A stretch of 37,893 bases of DNA from Prevotella sp. (lineage in GTDB: Bacteria; Bacteroidota; Bacteroidia; Bacteroidales; Bacteroidaceae): NCBI GenBank assembly GCA_017449025.1, contig JAFSKJ010000045.1, positions 1-37,893 of the forward strand, written 5' to 3'. Made by a program: the position numbers and the translations under genes. The notes under the pieces are model-generated. The model was not told the origin of the DNA and ran no database searches. It saw nothing but the letters and a program-made list of their open reading frames with translations. Shown here in pieces: positions 7,626-17,021 of this stretch. The first letter of the stretch is position 1. Each line of letters begins with the position of its first letter.

Positions 7626-7633
7626 TACCTTTG
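7626..7633 (+). promoter_or_regulatory. Promoter -7 box for the DUF2851 operon
   Basis: TACCTTTG is an exact match and lies only 8 nt before the ATG at 7642. With the usual start about 7 nt downstream of the box, the transcript would be leaderless or nearly so. Confidence 0.6.
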
Positions 7634-7641
7634 CGCTGGAT

Positions 7642-8943
7642 ATGGAAGAACTGCTGCAATACACATGGAAGCACCGCCTGCTGCCCCTCCACCCACTTAC
7701 CACCACCGATGGGCGCGAAGTAGAGGTGATAGACCCTGGTCTGCACAACCGCAATGCCGGTCCCGACTTTCTGAATGCGAAGGTCAAGATTGACGGCACG
7801 CTGTGGGTGGGAAGCGTGGAGATACACATGCACGCCTCCGACTGGCTTCGCCACGGCCACAACACCGACGAGCGTTACAACAACGTAGTTCTCCACGTTT
7901 GCGAAACGGCGGATGCCGACTGCTTCGACTCCGCAGGAAGGCAGCTGGCACAGATGGAGCTGAGCGTTCCCGAGACGGTGCACCAGCACTACTCCGAACT
8001 GATGGCTGCCGACCGCTACCCGCCATGCTACAGCATTGTACCCGACCTGAGCCGGCTGACGGTTCATTCGTGGATGGCGGCCCTGACAACAGAAAGACTT
8101 GAGCGCAAGACGCGCGACATAGCGGCAAGGGTGGAACTCTGCGGCGGCTCATGGGAGAATGCCTACTTTGTAACATTGGCGCGCAACTACGGCTTCGGCA
8201 TCAACGGCGAAGCCTTCGAGCAGTGGGCACTCAACATCCCTCTACAGGCTGTGGCTCACCACAGAGACGACCTCTTCCAGGTAGAGGCCATATTCATGGG
8301 ACAGGCCGGGCTGCTCGACATAGAGACCATTCCACAGCATTATCAAGCCGAAGCACTGGCCGACGGCTACTTTGCCCGACTGCGCAACGAATACCTATAC
8401 CTGCAGCACAAATTCCAGCTCAAGCCCATGAGCGCGGCACGGTGGAATTTCCTGCGGCTACGCCCTCAGAACTTCCCACACATCAGGCTGGCCCAGTTGG
8501 TGACACTCTACTGTGAGCGCCGCGCAGGACTGAGCTCACTGCTGGAGTGCAAAACCGTAGAGGAATTGCGCCAGCTGCTAAGCTCGCATGTCACTCCATA
8601 CTGGGAGACCCACTACACATTCGGCTCACTGAGCGACAGCAACACCAAGCACCTGAGCTACGGCTCTTTGACGCTGCTTATCATCAACACGGCCATACCC
8701 ATGATGTTTGCCGTGGGAAAGCACCGCCACCAGGAAGCGCTCTGCGACCTCGCCTTCGACCTGCTTGAACAGGTCAAGCCAGAGAACAACCACATAATAC
8801 GCATGTGGCAACAGTGCGGACTCGTGGTGCAGTCGGCCGCCGACTCTCAGGCACTGATACAGCTCAAGCGCGAATACTGCGACCGCAAGGACTGTCTGCG
8901 CTGCCGCATAGGATATGAATACTTGCACGCTGCCCGCAAGTGA
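7642..8943 (+). CDS. DUF2851 family protein
   Basis: 433 residues, cytoplasmic (no signal or membrane segment). The N-terminal half has the DUF2851 signature: GREVEVIDPGLHNRNAGPDF (about 24-43), then VGSVEIHMHASDWLRHGHNT (about 56-75) and NVVLHVC. The C-terminus has a cysteine cluster CDRKDCLRCRIGYEYL that looks like a metal-binding hook, also usual in the family. The H/E/D-rich motifs suggest a nuclease-like or metal-dependent fold, but function is unknown. It leads a + strand run with a thioesterase, dprA and rnhB. Confidence 0.85.
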   Translation: MEELLQYTWKHRLLPLHPLTTTDGREVEVIDPGLHNRNAGPDFLNAKVKIDGTLWVGSVEIHMHASDWLRHGHNTDERYNNVVLHVCETADADCFDSAGRQLAQMELSVPETVHQHYSELMAADRYPPCYSIVPDLSRLTVHSWMAALTTERLERKTRDIAARVELCGGSWENAYFVTLARNYGFGINGEAFEQWALNIPLQAVAHHRDDLFQVEAIFMGQAGLLDIETIPQHYQAEALADGYFARLRNEYLYLQHKFQLKPMSAARWNFLRLRPQNFPHIRLAQLVTLYCERRAGLSSLLECKTVEELRQLLSSHVTPYWETHYTFGSLSDSNTKHLSYGSLTLLIINTAIPMMFAVGKHRHQEALCDLAFDLLEQVKPENNHIIRMWQQCGLVVQSAADSQALIQLKREYCDRKDCLRCRIGYEYLHAARK

Positions 8944-8986
8944 CAAGTTAAGACAAAAGGACAAGAATTGAATATACAATAAAAAG

Positions 8987-9391
8987 ATGAAATATTGTTT
9001 TGAGACACTGATGTCGGTGCGCGACTATGAGTGCGACATTGAAGGGATTGTGAACAATGCCAACTATCTGCACTATTGCGAGCACACACGCCACCTCTTC
9101 CTTAAGAAGTGCGGACTGAGTTTCGCAGAGATGCACGCCAAGGGCGTGGATGCTGTCGTGGCACGCATGCAACTTCAATACAAGGCGCCACTCCGCCCCG
9201 ACGATGAATTTGTGTCGAAGATGAGGCTCACGAAAGAAGGCATCAAGTATGTGTTCCACCACGACCTGTTCCGCGCCGCCGACAACCAGATATGCTTCAG
9301 GGGAAAGGTGGAGCTGGTGTGCATAGTCGATGGCCGGCTGGCCGACAGCCCCGACTACGATGCCGCATTTGCCCCATACATTAATATATAA
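8987..9391 (+). CDS. Acyl-CoA thioesterase, 4HBT hotdog fold
   Basis: 134 residues. A YbgC/FadM-type hotdog thioesterase, which hydrolyses acyl-CoA thioesters in the cytoplasm. The family motif is at residues 9-27: RDYECDIEGIVNNANYLHY, with the Asp and the following helix at the usual place. It continues with HTRHLFLKKCGLSF. Length matches the family. It sits 43 nt after DUF2851 and 9 nt before dprA, so co-transcription is likely. The actual acyl substrate is unknown. Confidence 0.85.
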   Translation: MKYCFETLMSVRDYECDIEGIVNNANYLHYCEHTRHLFLKKCGLSFAEMHAKGVDAVVARMQLQYKAPLRPDDEFVSKMRLTKEGIKYVFHHDLFRAADNQICFRGKVELVCIVDGRLADSPDYDAAFAPYINI

Positions 9392-9400
9392 TAAGAAACG

Positions 9401-10528
9401 ATGAGTGACGACGAGGTATTCTACGCAATGGCGCTAAGCCGCATGACTGGCTTCAACAGCCAGACGGCCCTCCACCTCTATCACGAGCTGGGGAGCGCAA
9501 GCCGTGTGTATGCCGAGCGCACCAGGATAGCCGACGCTGTTGACGGCTGCTCACCGCGGTTAGTGGAGTCGATGCAGGACTGGGACGAGGCACTCATGCG
9601 CGCCGAGGCCGAGATGGACTACATCAGCAGACATGGCATCAAGGTTCTTACACCTGCGGCCGAAGAATACCCTGCACGCCTGCGCGAAACGCCCGACGCT
9701 CCACTCGTGGTCTACTACTTAGGCACGGCAGACCTCAACCAGCAGTACGTGGTGGCCATTGTGGGCACACGCCGCTGCACCACTTACGGTCAAGACCTGA
9801 CCCGTCGTTTCATTGCCGAGCTGAAAGAAATGTGCCCGCAGGTGCTCATCGTAAGCGGACTGGCCTACGGCATAGACATCTGCGCCCACCACAACGCCCT
9901 CGAGAGAGGGTATGAGACGGTGGGGGTCATGGCTCACGGCCTCGACACCATCTACCCGCGCAGCCACCGCGACACAGCAGCAAAGATGGTGGGCCACGGT
10001 GGCCTGCTGACAGAATACATGTCGGCATCGACGGTCGACAAGAGCAACTTCGTGCGGCGCAACCGCATAGTTGCGGGGATGAGCGACGCCACCATCGTAG
10101 TGGAGTCGGCAGCCAAGGGCGGCGGCCTAATCACAGCAAGCATAGCCCAAAGCTACGACCGTGCCGTCTTCGCATTCCCCGGAGCCGTAGGCGCCAAGGC
10201 CAGCGAGGGCTGCAACAACCTGATACGCGACAACGGCGCAGCACTCATCTCCACAGCAACCGACTTTGTACAGGCCATGGGATGGCAGACCCTTGCCGAA
10301 CTCCAGCACGCAAAGGCAACTGGCATAGAGCGCACGCTGTTTCCAGACCTCACCGCAGAAGAAAGGCTGATAGTGGATGCCCTCACCGCCGTTAACGACC
10401 AGCAGCTGAACACGCTCAGTGTGAAGACCAACACCCCCATAGGCCAACTCACCGCCCTGCTCTTCCAGTTAGAGATGAAAGGAGTGGTAAAGGCTCTGGC
10501 CGGGGGCACCTATCATCTGATGAATTAA
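9401..10528 (+). CDS. dprA: DNA-processing protein DprA
   Basis: 375 residues. DprA binds incoming single-stranded DNA and loads RecA in natural transformation. An N-terminal SAM-like helical region (1-75) is followed by the Rossmann-like DprA core: [20 protein letters not shown] (about 114-133), [29 protein letters not shown] and [21 protein letters not shown] small winged-helix C-terminal domain (about 310-375) is also present. Start is 9 nt after the thioesterase stop. All expected parts are present and uninterrupted. Confidence 0.93.
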   Translation: MSDDEVFYAMALSRMTGFNSQTALHLYHELGSASRVYAERTRIADAVDGCSPRLVESMQDWDEALMRAEAEMDYISRHGIKVLTPAAEEYPARLRETPDAPLVVYYLGTADLNQQYVVAIVGTRRCTTYGQDLTRRFIAELKEMCPQVLIVSGLAYGIDICAHHNALERGYETVGVMAHGLDTIYPRSHRDTAAKMVGHGGLLTEYMSASTVDKSNFVRRNRIVAGMSDATIVVESAAKGGGLITASIAQSYDRAVFAFPGAVGAKASEGCNNLIRDNGAALISTATDFVQAMGWQTLAELQHAKATGIERTLFPDLTAEERLIVDALTAVNDQQLNTLSVKTNTPIGQLTALLFQLEMKGVVKALAGGTYHLMN

Positions 10529-10553
10529 AACCGTTAGTCCCAGAAAAATAAAG

Positions 10554-11156
10554 ATGTTGAAAAGCCACTACCACGAAGGCCTGCTTGAGGCAGGCTGCGA
10601 CGAGGCCGGCCGCGGCTGCCTTGCCGGCAGTGTCTATGCCGCAGCAGTAATACTCCCGCCTGACTACGAGAACGAGCTGCTCAACGACTCCAAGCAGCTC
10701 ACCGAGCACCGACGCTACGAGCTGCGCAAGGTGATTGAGCACGACGCCCTCTGCTGGGCGGTGGGCGTAGTGTCGCCGGAAGAGATTGACCGGATAAACA
10801 TATTGAACGCATCGATACTGGCCATGCACCGTGCACTTGACAAGCTGGAGCTTCGCCCTGAGGCCATAATCATAGACGGCAACCGCTTCAAGCCCTACGG
10901 CAACCTGCCGTCGGCAACAATAGTCAAGGGCGACGGCAAGTACCTGTCGATTGCGGCAGCAAGCATACTGGCCAAGACCTACCGCGACGACTACATGAAC
11001 ACCCTGGCTGAGGAATACCCACAGTACGACTGGCGCAGCAACAAGGGATACCCTACAAAGAAACATCGCGAGGCCATAGCCCTGCACGGCATCACACCCT
11101 ATCACCGCCGGAGCTACAACCTCTTAGGCTGCAGGGAACTGTCACTGTGGGACTGA
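10554..11156 (+). CDS. rnhB: Ribonuclease HII
   Basis: 200 residues. It cleaves RNA in RNA-DNA hybrids and removes misincorporated ribonucleotides. The catalytic acidic residues D16 and E17 lie in [12 protein letters not shown] further aspartate lies in [10 protein letters not shown] (about 106-115), and the last is in the KTYRDDYM helix after [15 protein letters not shown]. Length is typical for bacterial RNase HII. It follows dprA by 25 nt in the same orientation. Confidence 0.95.
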   Translation: MLKSHYHEGLLEAGCDEAGRGCLAGSVYAAAVILPPDYENELLNDSKQLTEHRRYELRKVIEHDALCWAVGVVSPEEIDRINILNASILAMHRALDKLELRPEAIIIDGNRFKPYGNLPSATIVKGDGKYLSIAAASILAKTYRDDYMNTLAEEYPQYDWRSNKGYPTKKHREAIALHGITPYHRRSYNLLGCRELSLWD

Positions 11157-11238
11157 CAATGCCCCGGCTTAGCCTGTACGGAAAATGACATACAAAAACA
11201 AAATGAACTTATTTATTTACAACCAAACTAAGAAGACA

Positions 11239-11889
11239 ATGAAAGCAATTAAGACTTTGGTCGTGGTAGCCATAGCAGCCATGACCGCAGGATGCGGAGT
11301 GCCCATGGGTGGCGGAACGACAACAAGTACAGGAACTTCCACCGGCAACGTGCTCGGCGACGTGCTCACAGGAGTGCTCACCGGCGGAACCCTTGAGAAT
11401 GTGATTACCAGCGTCATAGGCGCACAGACCGTGACCCGCCAGAACCTGATCGGCTCGTGGACCTACAGCAGTCCCGGCTGCGCCTTCACCAGCGACCAGC
11501 TGCTGGCCAAGGCTGGCGGCGAGGTGGTGGCAAGCCAGATCAAGACGAAGCTGCAGCCCTACTACCAGAAGATTGGCATCAGCAGCCAGAACACCAACGT
11601 GACATTCAACAACGACGGCACCTTCTCGGCAAACTTCGACGGCAAGCCCTTCAGCGGCAACTGGACCTACGACGAGAAGAGCTGCAAGGTGACCATGAAG
11701 GGACTGCTGCTCTCCATCAACTGCTACGCCAAGCGCAACGCCAACGGCATAGGCCTGCTCTTCGAGGCCAAGAAGCTGCTCTCGCTGCTGCAGACACTGG
11801 CCGCCCTCAGCGGGAACTCGACGGTGAGCAGCATCGGCGAGATAAGCAAGAGCTACGACGGCGTGCGCATTGGTTTCGACTTCAGGTAA
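11239..11889 (+). CDS. DUF4923 family lipoprotein
   Basis: 216 residues from the ATG at 11239; an upstream in-frame ATG (11185) would bury the signal peptide. A lipoprotein signal (MKAIKTLVVVAIAAMTAGC, lipobox TAGC, acylated Cys19) is followed by a Gly/Thr/Ser-rich linker (22-55). A lipocalin-like beta domain then holds LIGSWTYSSPGCAFTSDQLL, FNNDGTFSANFDGKPFSGNW and TMKGLLLSINCYAKR. This is the DUF4923 pattern in Bacteroides and Prevotella. It is probably anchored in an envelope membrane. Function unknown. The ABC exporter starts 4 nt after its stop, so the two are probably translated together. Confidence 0.85.
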   Translation: MKAIKTLVVVAIAAMTAGCGVPMGGGTTTSTGTSTGNVLGDVLTGVLTGGTLENVITSVIGAQTVTRQNLIGSWTYSSPGCAFTSDQLLAKAGGEVVASQIKTKLQPYYQKIGISSQNTNVTFNNDGTFSANFDGKPFSGNWTYDEKSCKVTMKGLLLSINCYAKRNANGIGLLFEAKKLLSLLQTLAALSGNSTVSSIGEISKSYDGVRIGFDFR

Positions 11890-11893
11890 TGCG

Positions 11894-13774
11894 ATGAAGG
11901 AGTTTCTCAATGTGCTGAGGCGCTTTGTGCCGCCGTACAAGAAGTATCTGGTCATGTCGGTGGTGTTCAACATCCTCTCGGCCATACTCAACATCTTCTC
12001 CTTCGCCGCCCTCATACCCATTCTTGACATCATCTTCAAGACGGGCGACACCGAGAAGGCCACAGCCCTGATGGCGTGGAACTGGAGCCAGGCCGAGACG
12101 GTGCTCATGAACAACATGAACTTCTACGTGAACCAGCTCATCGGCGCCGTGGGGCATACCACGACGCTACTTGTCATCGGCATCTTCCTCGCTGTGATGA
12201 CAGCACTCAAGACTGGCGCCTACTTTCTCTCTTCCGCCACCATCATACCCATACGCACAGGCGTGGTGCGCGACATTCGCAACCAGCTCTACCAGAAGAT
12301 CACGTCGCTGCCATTAGGCTTCTTCTCAGAGGAGCGCAAGGGCGACATTATTGCTCGCATGAGCGGCGATGTGCAGGAGGTGGAGAACTCCATCATGGCC
12401 TCGCTTGAGATGCTCTTCAAGAATCCTATACTCATCGTGGCCTATTTCTCCATGCTGCTCTTTGTGTCGTGGCAACTCACAATCTTCACATTGGTCATCG
12501 TGCCAGTCATGGGATGGTTCATGGGATGGATAGGACGTAAGCTGAAGGCGCAGTCGGTAAAGGCACAGTCGCTGTGGAGCGACACCATGAGCCAGGTGGA
12601 GGAGACCCTCGGAGGCCTACGCATCATCAAGGCTTTCTGCGCCGAGGACAGGATGAACGCCCGCTTCGACAGGACAAACAGTGCCTACCGCAACGATATA
12701 ATGCGCGTGAACATCCGCCAGTCGTCGGCCCACCCCATGTCGGAGTTCCTCGGCACGGTGATGATTGTCATTGTGCTCTGGTTTGGCGGAGTGCTTGTGC
12801 TCAACTACAAGACCCTTTCCGGCCCCGTGTTCATATATTACATGGTGATGCTCTACTCCATCATAAACCCGCTGAAGGACCTTTCCAAGGCCAGCTACAG
12901 CATTCCCAAGGGCTTGGCGTCGATGGAGCGCATAGACAAGATTCTCATGGCCGAGAACTCCATCAAGGAGGCAGCACACCCCCGACACATATCATCGTTC
13001 GACCACCAGATAGAGTTCCGCAACGTGTCGTTCAGATATGGCGAGAAGTGGGTGCTTCGCAACATCAACCTCACCATTCCCAAGGGTAAAACCATAGCCA
13101 TAGTAGGACAGTCGGGATCGGGCAAATCGACACTCGTCGACCTTATCCCGCGCTACTACGACGTGCAGGAGGGCGAGGTGCTCATCGACGGCATCAACGT
13201 CAAGGAGCTGGGCATACACGACCTGCGACAGCTGATAGGCAACGTCAACCAGGAGGCCATACTCTTCAACGACTCATTCCGCAACAACATCGCCTTCGGC
13301 ACCCCTTGCCCTCCCCTCAGCGACACTGTCGCAGCCAGCCATTTCCCGGAAGCCCCAACAGCCTCAGACAGCAGCATTGCCGAGGCCGCCAGGATTGCCA
13401 ACGCCTACGACTTCATAATGGCCTCCGAGCACGGCTTCGACACTAATATCGGTGACCGCGGCGGACGCCTCAGCGGCGGACAGCGGCAGCGCGTGTCCAT
13501 AGCCCGTGCCATACTCAAGAACCCGCCAATCCTGATTCTCGACGAGGCCACATCGGCACTTGACACCGAGAGCGAGCACTTGGTACAGGATGCACTGGAA
13601 CGCCTGATGAAGACGCGCACAACCGTGGCCATAGCCCACCGCCTCTCCACCATACGCAATGCCGACGAGATTGTGGTGCTGCACGAGGGGAAGATTGTGG
13701 AGCGAGGCACACACGACGAACTGCTCATGGCCAACGGATACTATAAGAAACTGCACGAAATGCAAAAAGCGTAA
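11894..13774 (+). CDS. ABC exporter, MsbA/lipid A-type half transporter
   Basis: 626 residues from the ATG at 11894. The N-terminal six-helix ABC membrane domain (about 15-330) is fused to the ATPase domain (about 375-626). Walker A GQSGSGKST (near 405), signature LSGGQRQR (near 525), Walker B ILILDEATSAL (near 545) and the H-loop AHRLST are all present. It exports a hydrophobic substrate, possibly lipid A core or another lipid, through the inner membrane; family membership alone does not fix the substrate. Oddity: about 20 extra residues (TPCPPLSDTVAASHFPEAPT) lie between the Q-loop and the signature. The gene is 4 nt behind the DUF4923 lipoprotein and 13 nt ahead of the LtaS-like gene. Confidence 0.88.
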   Translation: MKEFLNVLRRFVPPYKKYLVMSVVFNILSAILNIFSFAALIPILDIIFKTGDTEKATALMAWNWSQAETVLMNNMNFYVNQLIGAVGHTTTLLVIGIFLAVMTALKTGAYFLSSATIIPIRTGVVRDIRNQLYQKITSLPLGFFSEERKGDIIARMSGDVQEVENSIMASLEMLFKNPILIVAYFSMLLFVSWQLTIFTLVIVPVMGWFMGWIGRKLKAQSVKAQSLWSDTMSQVEETLGGLRIIKAFCAEDRMNARFDRTNSAYRNDIMRVNIRQSSAHPMSEFLGTVMIVIVLWFGGVLVLNYKTLSGPVFIYYMVMLYSIINPLKDLSKASYSIPKGLASMERIDKILMAENSIKEAAHPRHISSFDHQIEFRNVSFRYGEKWVLRNINLTIPKGKTIAIVGQSGSGKSTLVDLIPRYYDVQEGEVLIDGINVKELGIHDLRQLIGNVNQEAILFNDSFRNNIAFGTPCPPLSDTVAASHFPEAPTASDSSIAEAARIANAYDFIMASEHGFDTNIGDRGGRLSGGQRQRVSIARAILKNPPILILDEATSALDTESEHLVQDALERLMKTRTTVAIAHRLSTIRNADEIVVLHEGKIVERGTHDELLMANGYYKKLHEMQKA

Positions 13775-13787
13775 CAAAGAGACGAGC

Positions 13788-15701
13788 ATGAAGAACCAGC
13801 ATACACCTCCCACCCCGCTGCGCTACACCTCCTACAGGTTGCTGTTCCTGCTGACAGCATACGCTGCCACGGTGGCAATCTTCGTGGCGGCAAAAGTGGT
13901 GTTCATGCAGGTGTGCGGCCAGGGGCAGCAGGTGTCAATAGCCGATATGGCCGACGTGGCGCTGCACGGCCTGTCGCTCGACATGTCCACGGCTCTCTAT
14001 TTCCTTATTCTGCCACTACTGACATGCGTGGCAAGCCTGTGGTGCAGCAGCGGCGTACTGCGGAAAGTGCTAAACACCTATTTCGCCATCATCGCCGCGG
14101 CCTTCGCCCTGGCCTTTGTGGCCGACTCCACGCTCTACCCCTTCTGGGGCTTCAAGCTCGACGCCTCCTGCCTTCAGTATCTTGAGACACCCTCTGAGGC
14201 CACGGCAAGTGTCAGCATAGCATTTCTTTGCGTCAGAGCGGTGGTGCTCATAGCAGCGGCAATAGTCATCTACATAGTCTACACACGCTGCATGCTTCTC
14301 TTCGACTGCCGCCGTAAGGTTTCTTCGCTCCCACTCTCGTTGGCAACCTACGTGCTGCTGGTGCCAGTATTCATAGTGGGAATACGCGGAGGCCTTGACG
14401 AGTCAACCACCAACATCGGACAGGTTTACTTCTCGCAGCGGCAGTTTCTCAACCACTCTGCCGTGAACCCCGTGTTCAGCTTCTTGGCGTCGATGGAGAA
14501 GACCGCCAGCGCAAACGTTGTCTACAACTTCTTTACTACAGAAGAATGCTACCGCCTCGCCGACGGCATCTACCCTGCCACCACCCGCCATGGCAGCGAT
14601 GCCACCCCCGCCCTCACCGACACTCTTCTGCGCATACAGCGCCCCAACGTGGTAATCATACTGCTTGAGAGCTGCGGCAGCCAGTTCCTCACCGTCATGC
14701 CACGGCTAAGACAGCTCATGGCAGAAAGCGTTAGTTTCACCAACTGCTACGCCAACAGCTACCGCACTGACCGCGGCACACTCTGCGCACTATCGGGGTA
14801 CCCATCGTTCCCCACCATGTCGGTAATGAAGATGCCGGCAAAGACGCGCACGCTGCCATCAATAGCCAGCAGTCTCAAGGCCGAGGGCTACAACACACAC
14901 TACCTCTACGGCGGCGACATCAACTTCACCAACATGCGCAGCTACCTTGTGGGCACGGGCTTCGAGAAGCTCACATGGAAGGCCGACTACAGCTCCTCCG
15001 AACAGAACACGGCAGAATGGGGAGTGCGCGACGACATCACTTTCCGCACACTCTACAACCTCATCACCTCAAAACCCCAAAAACCCAAAACCCCAAAACC
15101 TCAAAACCTTATCTGCTACTCCACTCTCTCCACACATGAGCCATGGGATGTGCCAGTACACATAGATAGCATCAACGACGAGGTGCTCAACGCTTTCGCA
15201 TACTTAGACCTATGCATCGGGAAATTCATTAACAGTCTGCGGCGCACGCCACAGTGGGACAACCTGCTGCTTGTGCTACTGCCCGACCACAGCATAAACC
15301 ACGGACAGTTAGACGAGCTGCACCCTGACCGCAACCGCATACCCATGATCTGGACGGGCGGGGCCATCATAGGCCCACGACAGCTCACTGCCCTCTGCAA
15401 CCAGACCGACCTGGCCGCAACCCTGCTCGCCCAAATGGGCATCGACCACAGCGCCTTCACCTTCAGCCGCAATGTGACAAGCACCGATTACCGCCGACAG
15501 ATGGCCTTCCACACATTCAACAATGGATTCTCAATGGTCGACAGCACCGGATTCACTGTCTACGACCTCGATGCCAACCGCATCATAAAGCATTCAAGCG
15601 CCATCGGCGGTTCACCCGCCGACTCCACCCACGCCCTTAGCATGGAGCGCTTGGGAAAGGCCATACTACAGCTCACATCCACCGACCTGAAAGAAAGATA
15701 A
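13788..15701 (+). CDS. LtaS/sulfatase-fold membrane enzyme
   Basis: 637 residues from the ATG at 13788. Five membrane helices (about 15-36, 62-82, 90-115, 143-165, 178-198) precede an extracytoplasmic alkaline-phosphatase/sulfatase-fold domain (about 280-600), as in LTA synthase and phosphoglycerol transferases. Metal and catalytic sites visible are E in ILLESCG (about 293), catalytic Thr in YRTDRGTLCALSGYP (about 327), and Asp-His in LLPDHS (about 500). It probably transfers a phosphoglycerol or phosphoethanolamine group to a surface glycan or lipid; the acceptor is unknown. Oddity: a Lys/Pro-rich patch (SKPQKPKTPKPQN) is encoded by a CCCCAAAA-type repeat at 15067-15106 whose 7-9 nt units would shift the frame if copy number changed. 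Confidence 0.85.
   Translation: MKNQHTPPTPLRYTSYRLLFLLTAYAATVAIFVAAKVVFMQVCGQGQQVSIADMADVALHGLSLDMSTALYFLILPLLTCVASLWCSSGVLRKVLNTYFAIIAAAFALAFVADSTLYPFWGFKLDASCLQYLETPSEATASVSIAFLCVRAVVLIAAAIVIYIVYTRCMLLFDCRRKVSSLPLSLATYVLLVPVFIVGIRGGLDESTTNIGQVYFSQRQFLNHSAVNPVFSFLASMEKTASANVVYNFFTTEECYRLADGIYPATTRHGSDATPALTDTLLRIQRPNVVIILLESCGSQFLTVMPRLRQLMAESVSFTNCYANSYRTDRGTLCALSGYPSFPTMSVMKMPAKTRTLPSIASSLKAEGYNTHYLYGGDINFTNMRSYLVGTGFEKLTWKADYSSSEQNTAEWGVRDDITFRTLYNLITSKPQKPKTPKPQNLICYSTLSTHEPWDVPVHIDSINDEVLNAFAYLDLCIGKFINSLRRTPQWDNLLLVLLPDHSINHGQLDELHPDRNRIPMIWTGGAIIGPRQLTALCNQTDLAATLLAQMGIDHSAFTFSRNVTSTDYRRQMAFHTFNNGFSMVDSTGFTVYDLDANRIIKHSSAIGGSPADSTHALSMERLGKAILQLTSTDLKER
15067..15106 (+). repeat. Intragenic CCYCAAAA short tandem repeat
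   Basis: Five units follow each other inside the LtaS-like gene: CCTCAAAA (15067-15074), CCCCAAAAA (15075-15083), CCCAAAA (15084-15090), CCCCAAAA (15091-15098) and CCTCAAAA (15099-15106). Units are not multiples of three. The sequence resembles the spacer minisatellites at 15702-15775 and 16931-17006. Confidence 0.75.
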
Positions 15702-15775
15702 ACTCAAACCTACAAAACCTACAAAAACCTACAAAACCTACCAAACCTACCGAACCTACCAAACCTACAAAACCT
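15702..15775 (+). repeat. Spacer minisatellite of AAACCTAC type
   Basis: The whole 74-nt gap between the LtaS-like and CE2-like genes is built from 9-11 nt units (AAACCTACA, AAACCTACC, GAACCTACC) and runs up to the ATG at 15776. No Shine-Dalgarno or promoter box is seen in it. Confidence 0.85.
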
Positions 15776-16930
15776 ATGAAGAAAAATCTCTTTATCACAC
15801 TTGCCCTAATCGCCGCCACACTGTCGCAGCCTGCCGCCTCTCTCAGTGCCAAGACTTCAACCACCATCCCCCAACGCGGCACCATAATAAAACCCACCGA
15901 CCCGAACATCCAGTACACGGGCCGCATAAGTTTTCACAATCCCGAGCGCCCCGTGTTCAACTACCCCGGCACACAGATTGCCGCCACCTTCACCGGCACC
16001 AGCCTGAAGCTCATAGCAAAGCCGCGCAGCGGATATTTCATGGCGCAGATAGACCGCGCCGAGCCGTTCAAGGTGGCATTGCGAGGCGAGCGCGACTCTG
16101 TGGTCACTCTGGCCACCGCACTTCCCTACGCCCGGCACACCGTCAGGTTGATGTACATTGTCGAGGGCTTCGAGCTGATGCCAGAGTTCTGGGGGTTCAT
16201 CCTCGATGAGGGCTGCTCTCTCTGTGAACCGCCGCAGTTGCCAAAGCGGAAGATAGAGTTCGTGGGCAACAGCATCACCTGCGGCTACGGCAACGAGAGC
16301 ATGGAGCGCACCGACCCCTTCGAATACGAGACAGAGAACCACTACTACACCTACGCCGCCATCACATCGCGCGCACTCAACGCCCAGCACTGGGTAGTGG
16401 CACGTAGCGGCATTGGGGCCTACCGCAACTACAACGGTCCACGGGCCGGTACGCCCGACAACCGCATGGACGCACAATACAACTATACTCTCTACGCCGA
16501 ACGCTCTAAGTACCGCCAAAGGAGTGCCGCCGAGGGAGAGAAGTGGGACTTCAGCCGCTGCCAGCCCGACGTGGTGTGCATAAACCTCTGCACCAACGAC
16601 CTCTCCACTCCCAACTACGACCTGCGCCTCTTCAAGCAAGGCTACAAGACGGTGCTCGGACAGGTGCGCAGCGGCAACCCCAACGCCGCCATCGTGCTGC
16701 TTTGCGGCAGCATGCTCGGAGGCAAGGAGCTGGAGCTTGCCAAGCAGACGCTGAACGAGATAGCCGACGAATGTCACCGCTCAGGCGACAAGCGCGTCTA
16801 CCGCTTCGACTTCACTCCCCAGACCGGCGACCTCAAGTATGGTGCCAGCTGGCATCCCAGCCTGTGGCAGCACGAGAAAATGGCCGGCGAACTAACCGCA
16901 TTCCTAAGAACAGTAATGCAGTGGTACTGA
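15776..16930 (+). CDS. CE2-like SGNH esterase, secreted
   Basis: 384 residues. Signal peptide (1-25) is followed by a beta-sandwich domain like CE2_N (about 45-145). An SGNH hydrolase domain (about 155-384) follows. Catalytic serine lies in EFVGNSITCGYGNE (about 162-175); this is the block I canonical place, with GNS instead of GDS. The oxyanion Asn-Asp lies in CINLCTNDLSTPNYD, and the catalytic His in SWHPSLWQHEKMA near the C-terminus. Carbohydrate esterase family 2 enzymes remove acetyl groups from sugars. The neighbouring acyltransferase and second SGNH hydrolase suggest glycan acyl editing, an inference. Both flanking spacers are AAACCTACC-type minisatellites. Confidence 0.85.
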   Translation: MKKNLFITLALIAATLSQPAASLSAKTSTTIPQRGTIIKPTDPNIQYTGRISFHNPERPVFNYPGTQIAATFTGTSLKLIAKPRSGYFMAQIDRAEPFKVALRGERDSVVTLATALPYARHTVRLMYIVEGFELMPEFWGFILDEGCSLCEPPQLPKRKIEFVGNSITCGYGNESMERTDPFEYETENHYYTYAAITSRALNAQHWVVARSGIGAYRNYNGPRAGTPDNRMDAQYNYTLYAERSKYRQRSAAEGEKWDFSRCQPDVVCINLCTNDLSTPNYDLRLFKQGYKTVLGQVRSGNPNAAIVLLCGSMLGGKELELAKQTLNEIADECHRSGDKRVYRFDFTPQTGDLKYGASWHPSLWQHEKMAGELTAFLRTVMQWY

Positions 16931-17006
16931 AAACCTACCGAACCTACTAAACCTACCGAACCTACTAAACCTACCGAACCTACCAAACCTACAAAACCTA
17001 CCCAAA
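16931..17006 (+). repeat. Spacer minisatellite of AACCTACC type
   Basis: Eight to nine tandem units such as AAACCTACCG, AACCTACTA and AACCTACCA fill the gap after the CE2-like gene. It is related to 15702-15775 and faintly to CCTCAAAACCTCA at about 18916-18928. Confidence 0.85.
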
Positions 17007-17021
17007 AAAACACTATGAACA

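Noticed and set aside
7527-7865. N-terminal extension of the secreted hydrolase to 387 residues
   Set aside because: The extension lacks a signal peptide at its start, crosses the promoter region and overlaps the DUF2851 gene on the other strand.
11209-12117. 302-codon minus-strand frame
   Set aside because: It is antisense to the DUF4923 and ABC exporter genes, with His/Ala/Val-rich composition typical of shadow frames in GC-rich coding DNA.
15857-16777. 306-codon minus-strand frame
   Set aside because: Antisense shadow of the CE2-like gene, whose catalytic motifs are on the + strand.
15702-17006. Possible CRISPR array because of regular short repeats in spacers
   Set aside because: Units are 9-11 nt, directly tandem, without spacers, and no cas gene is near.
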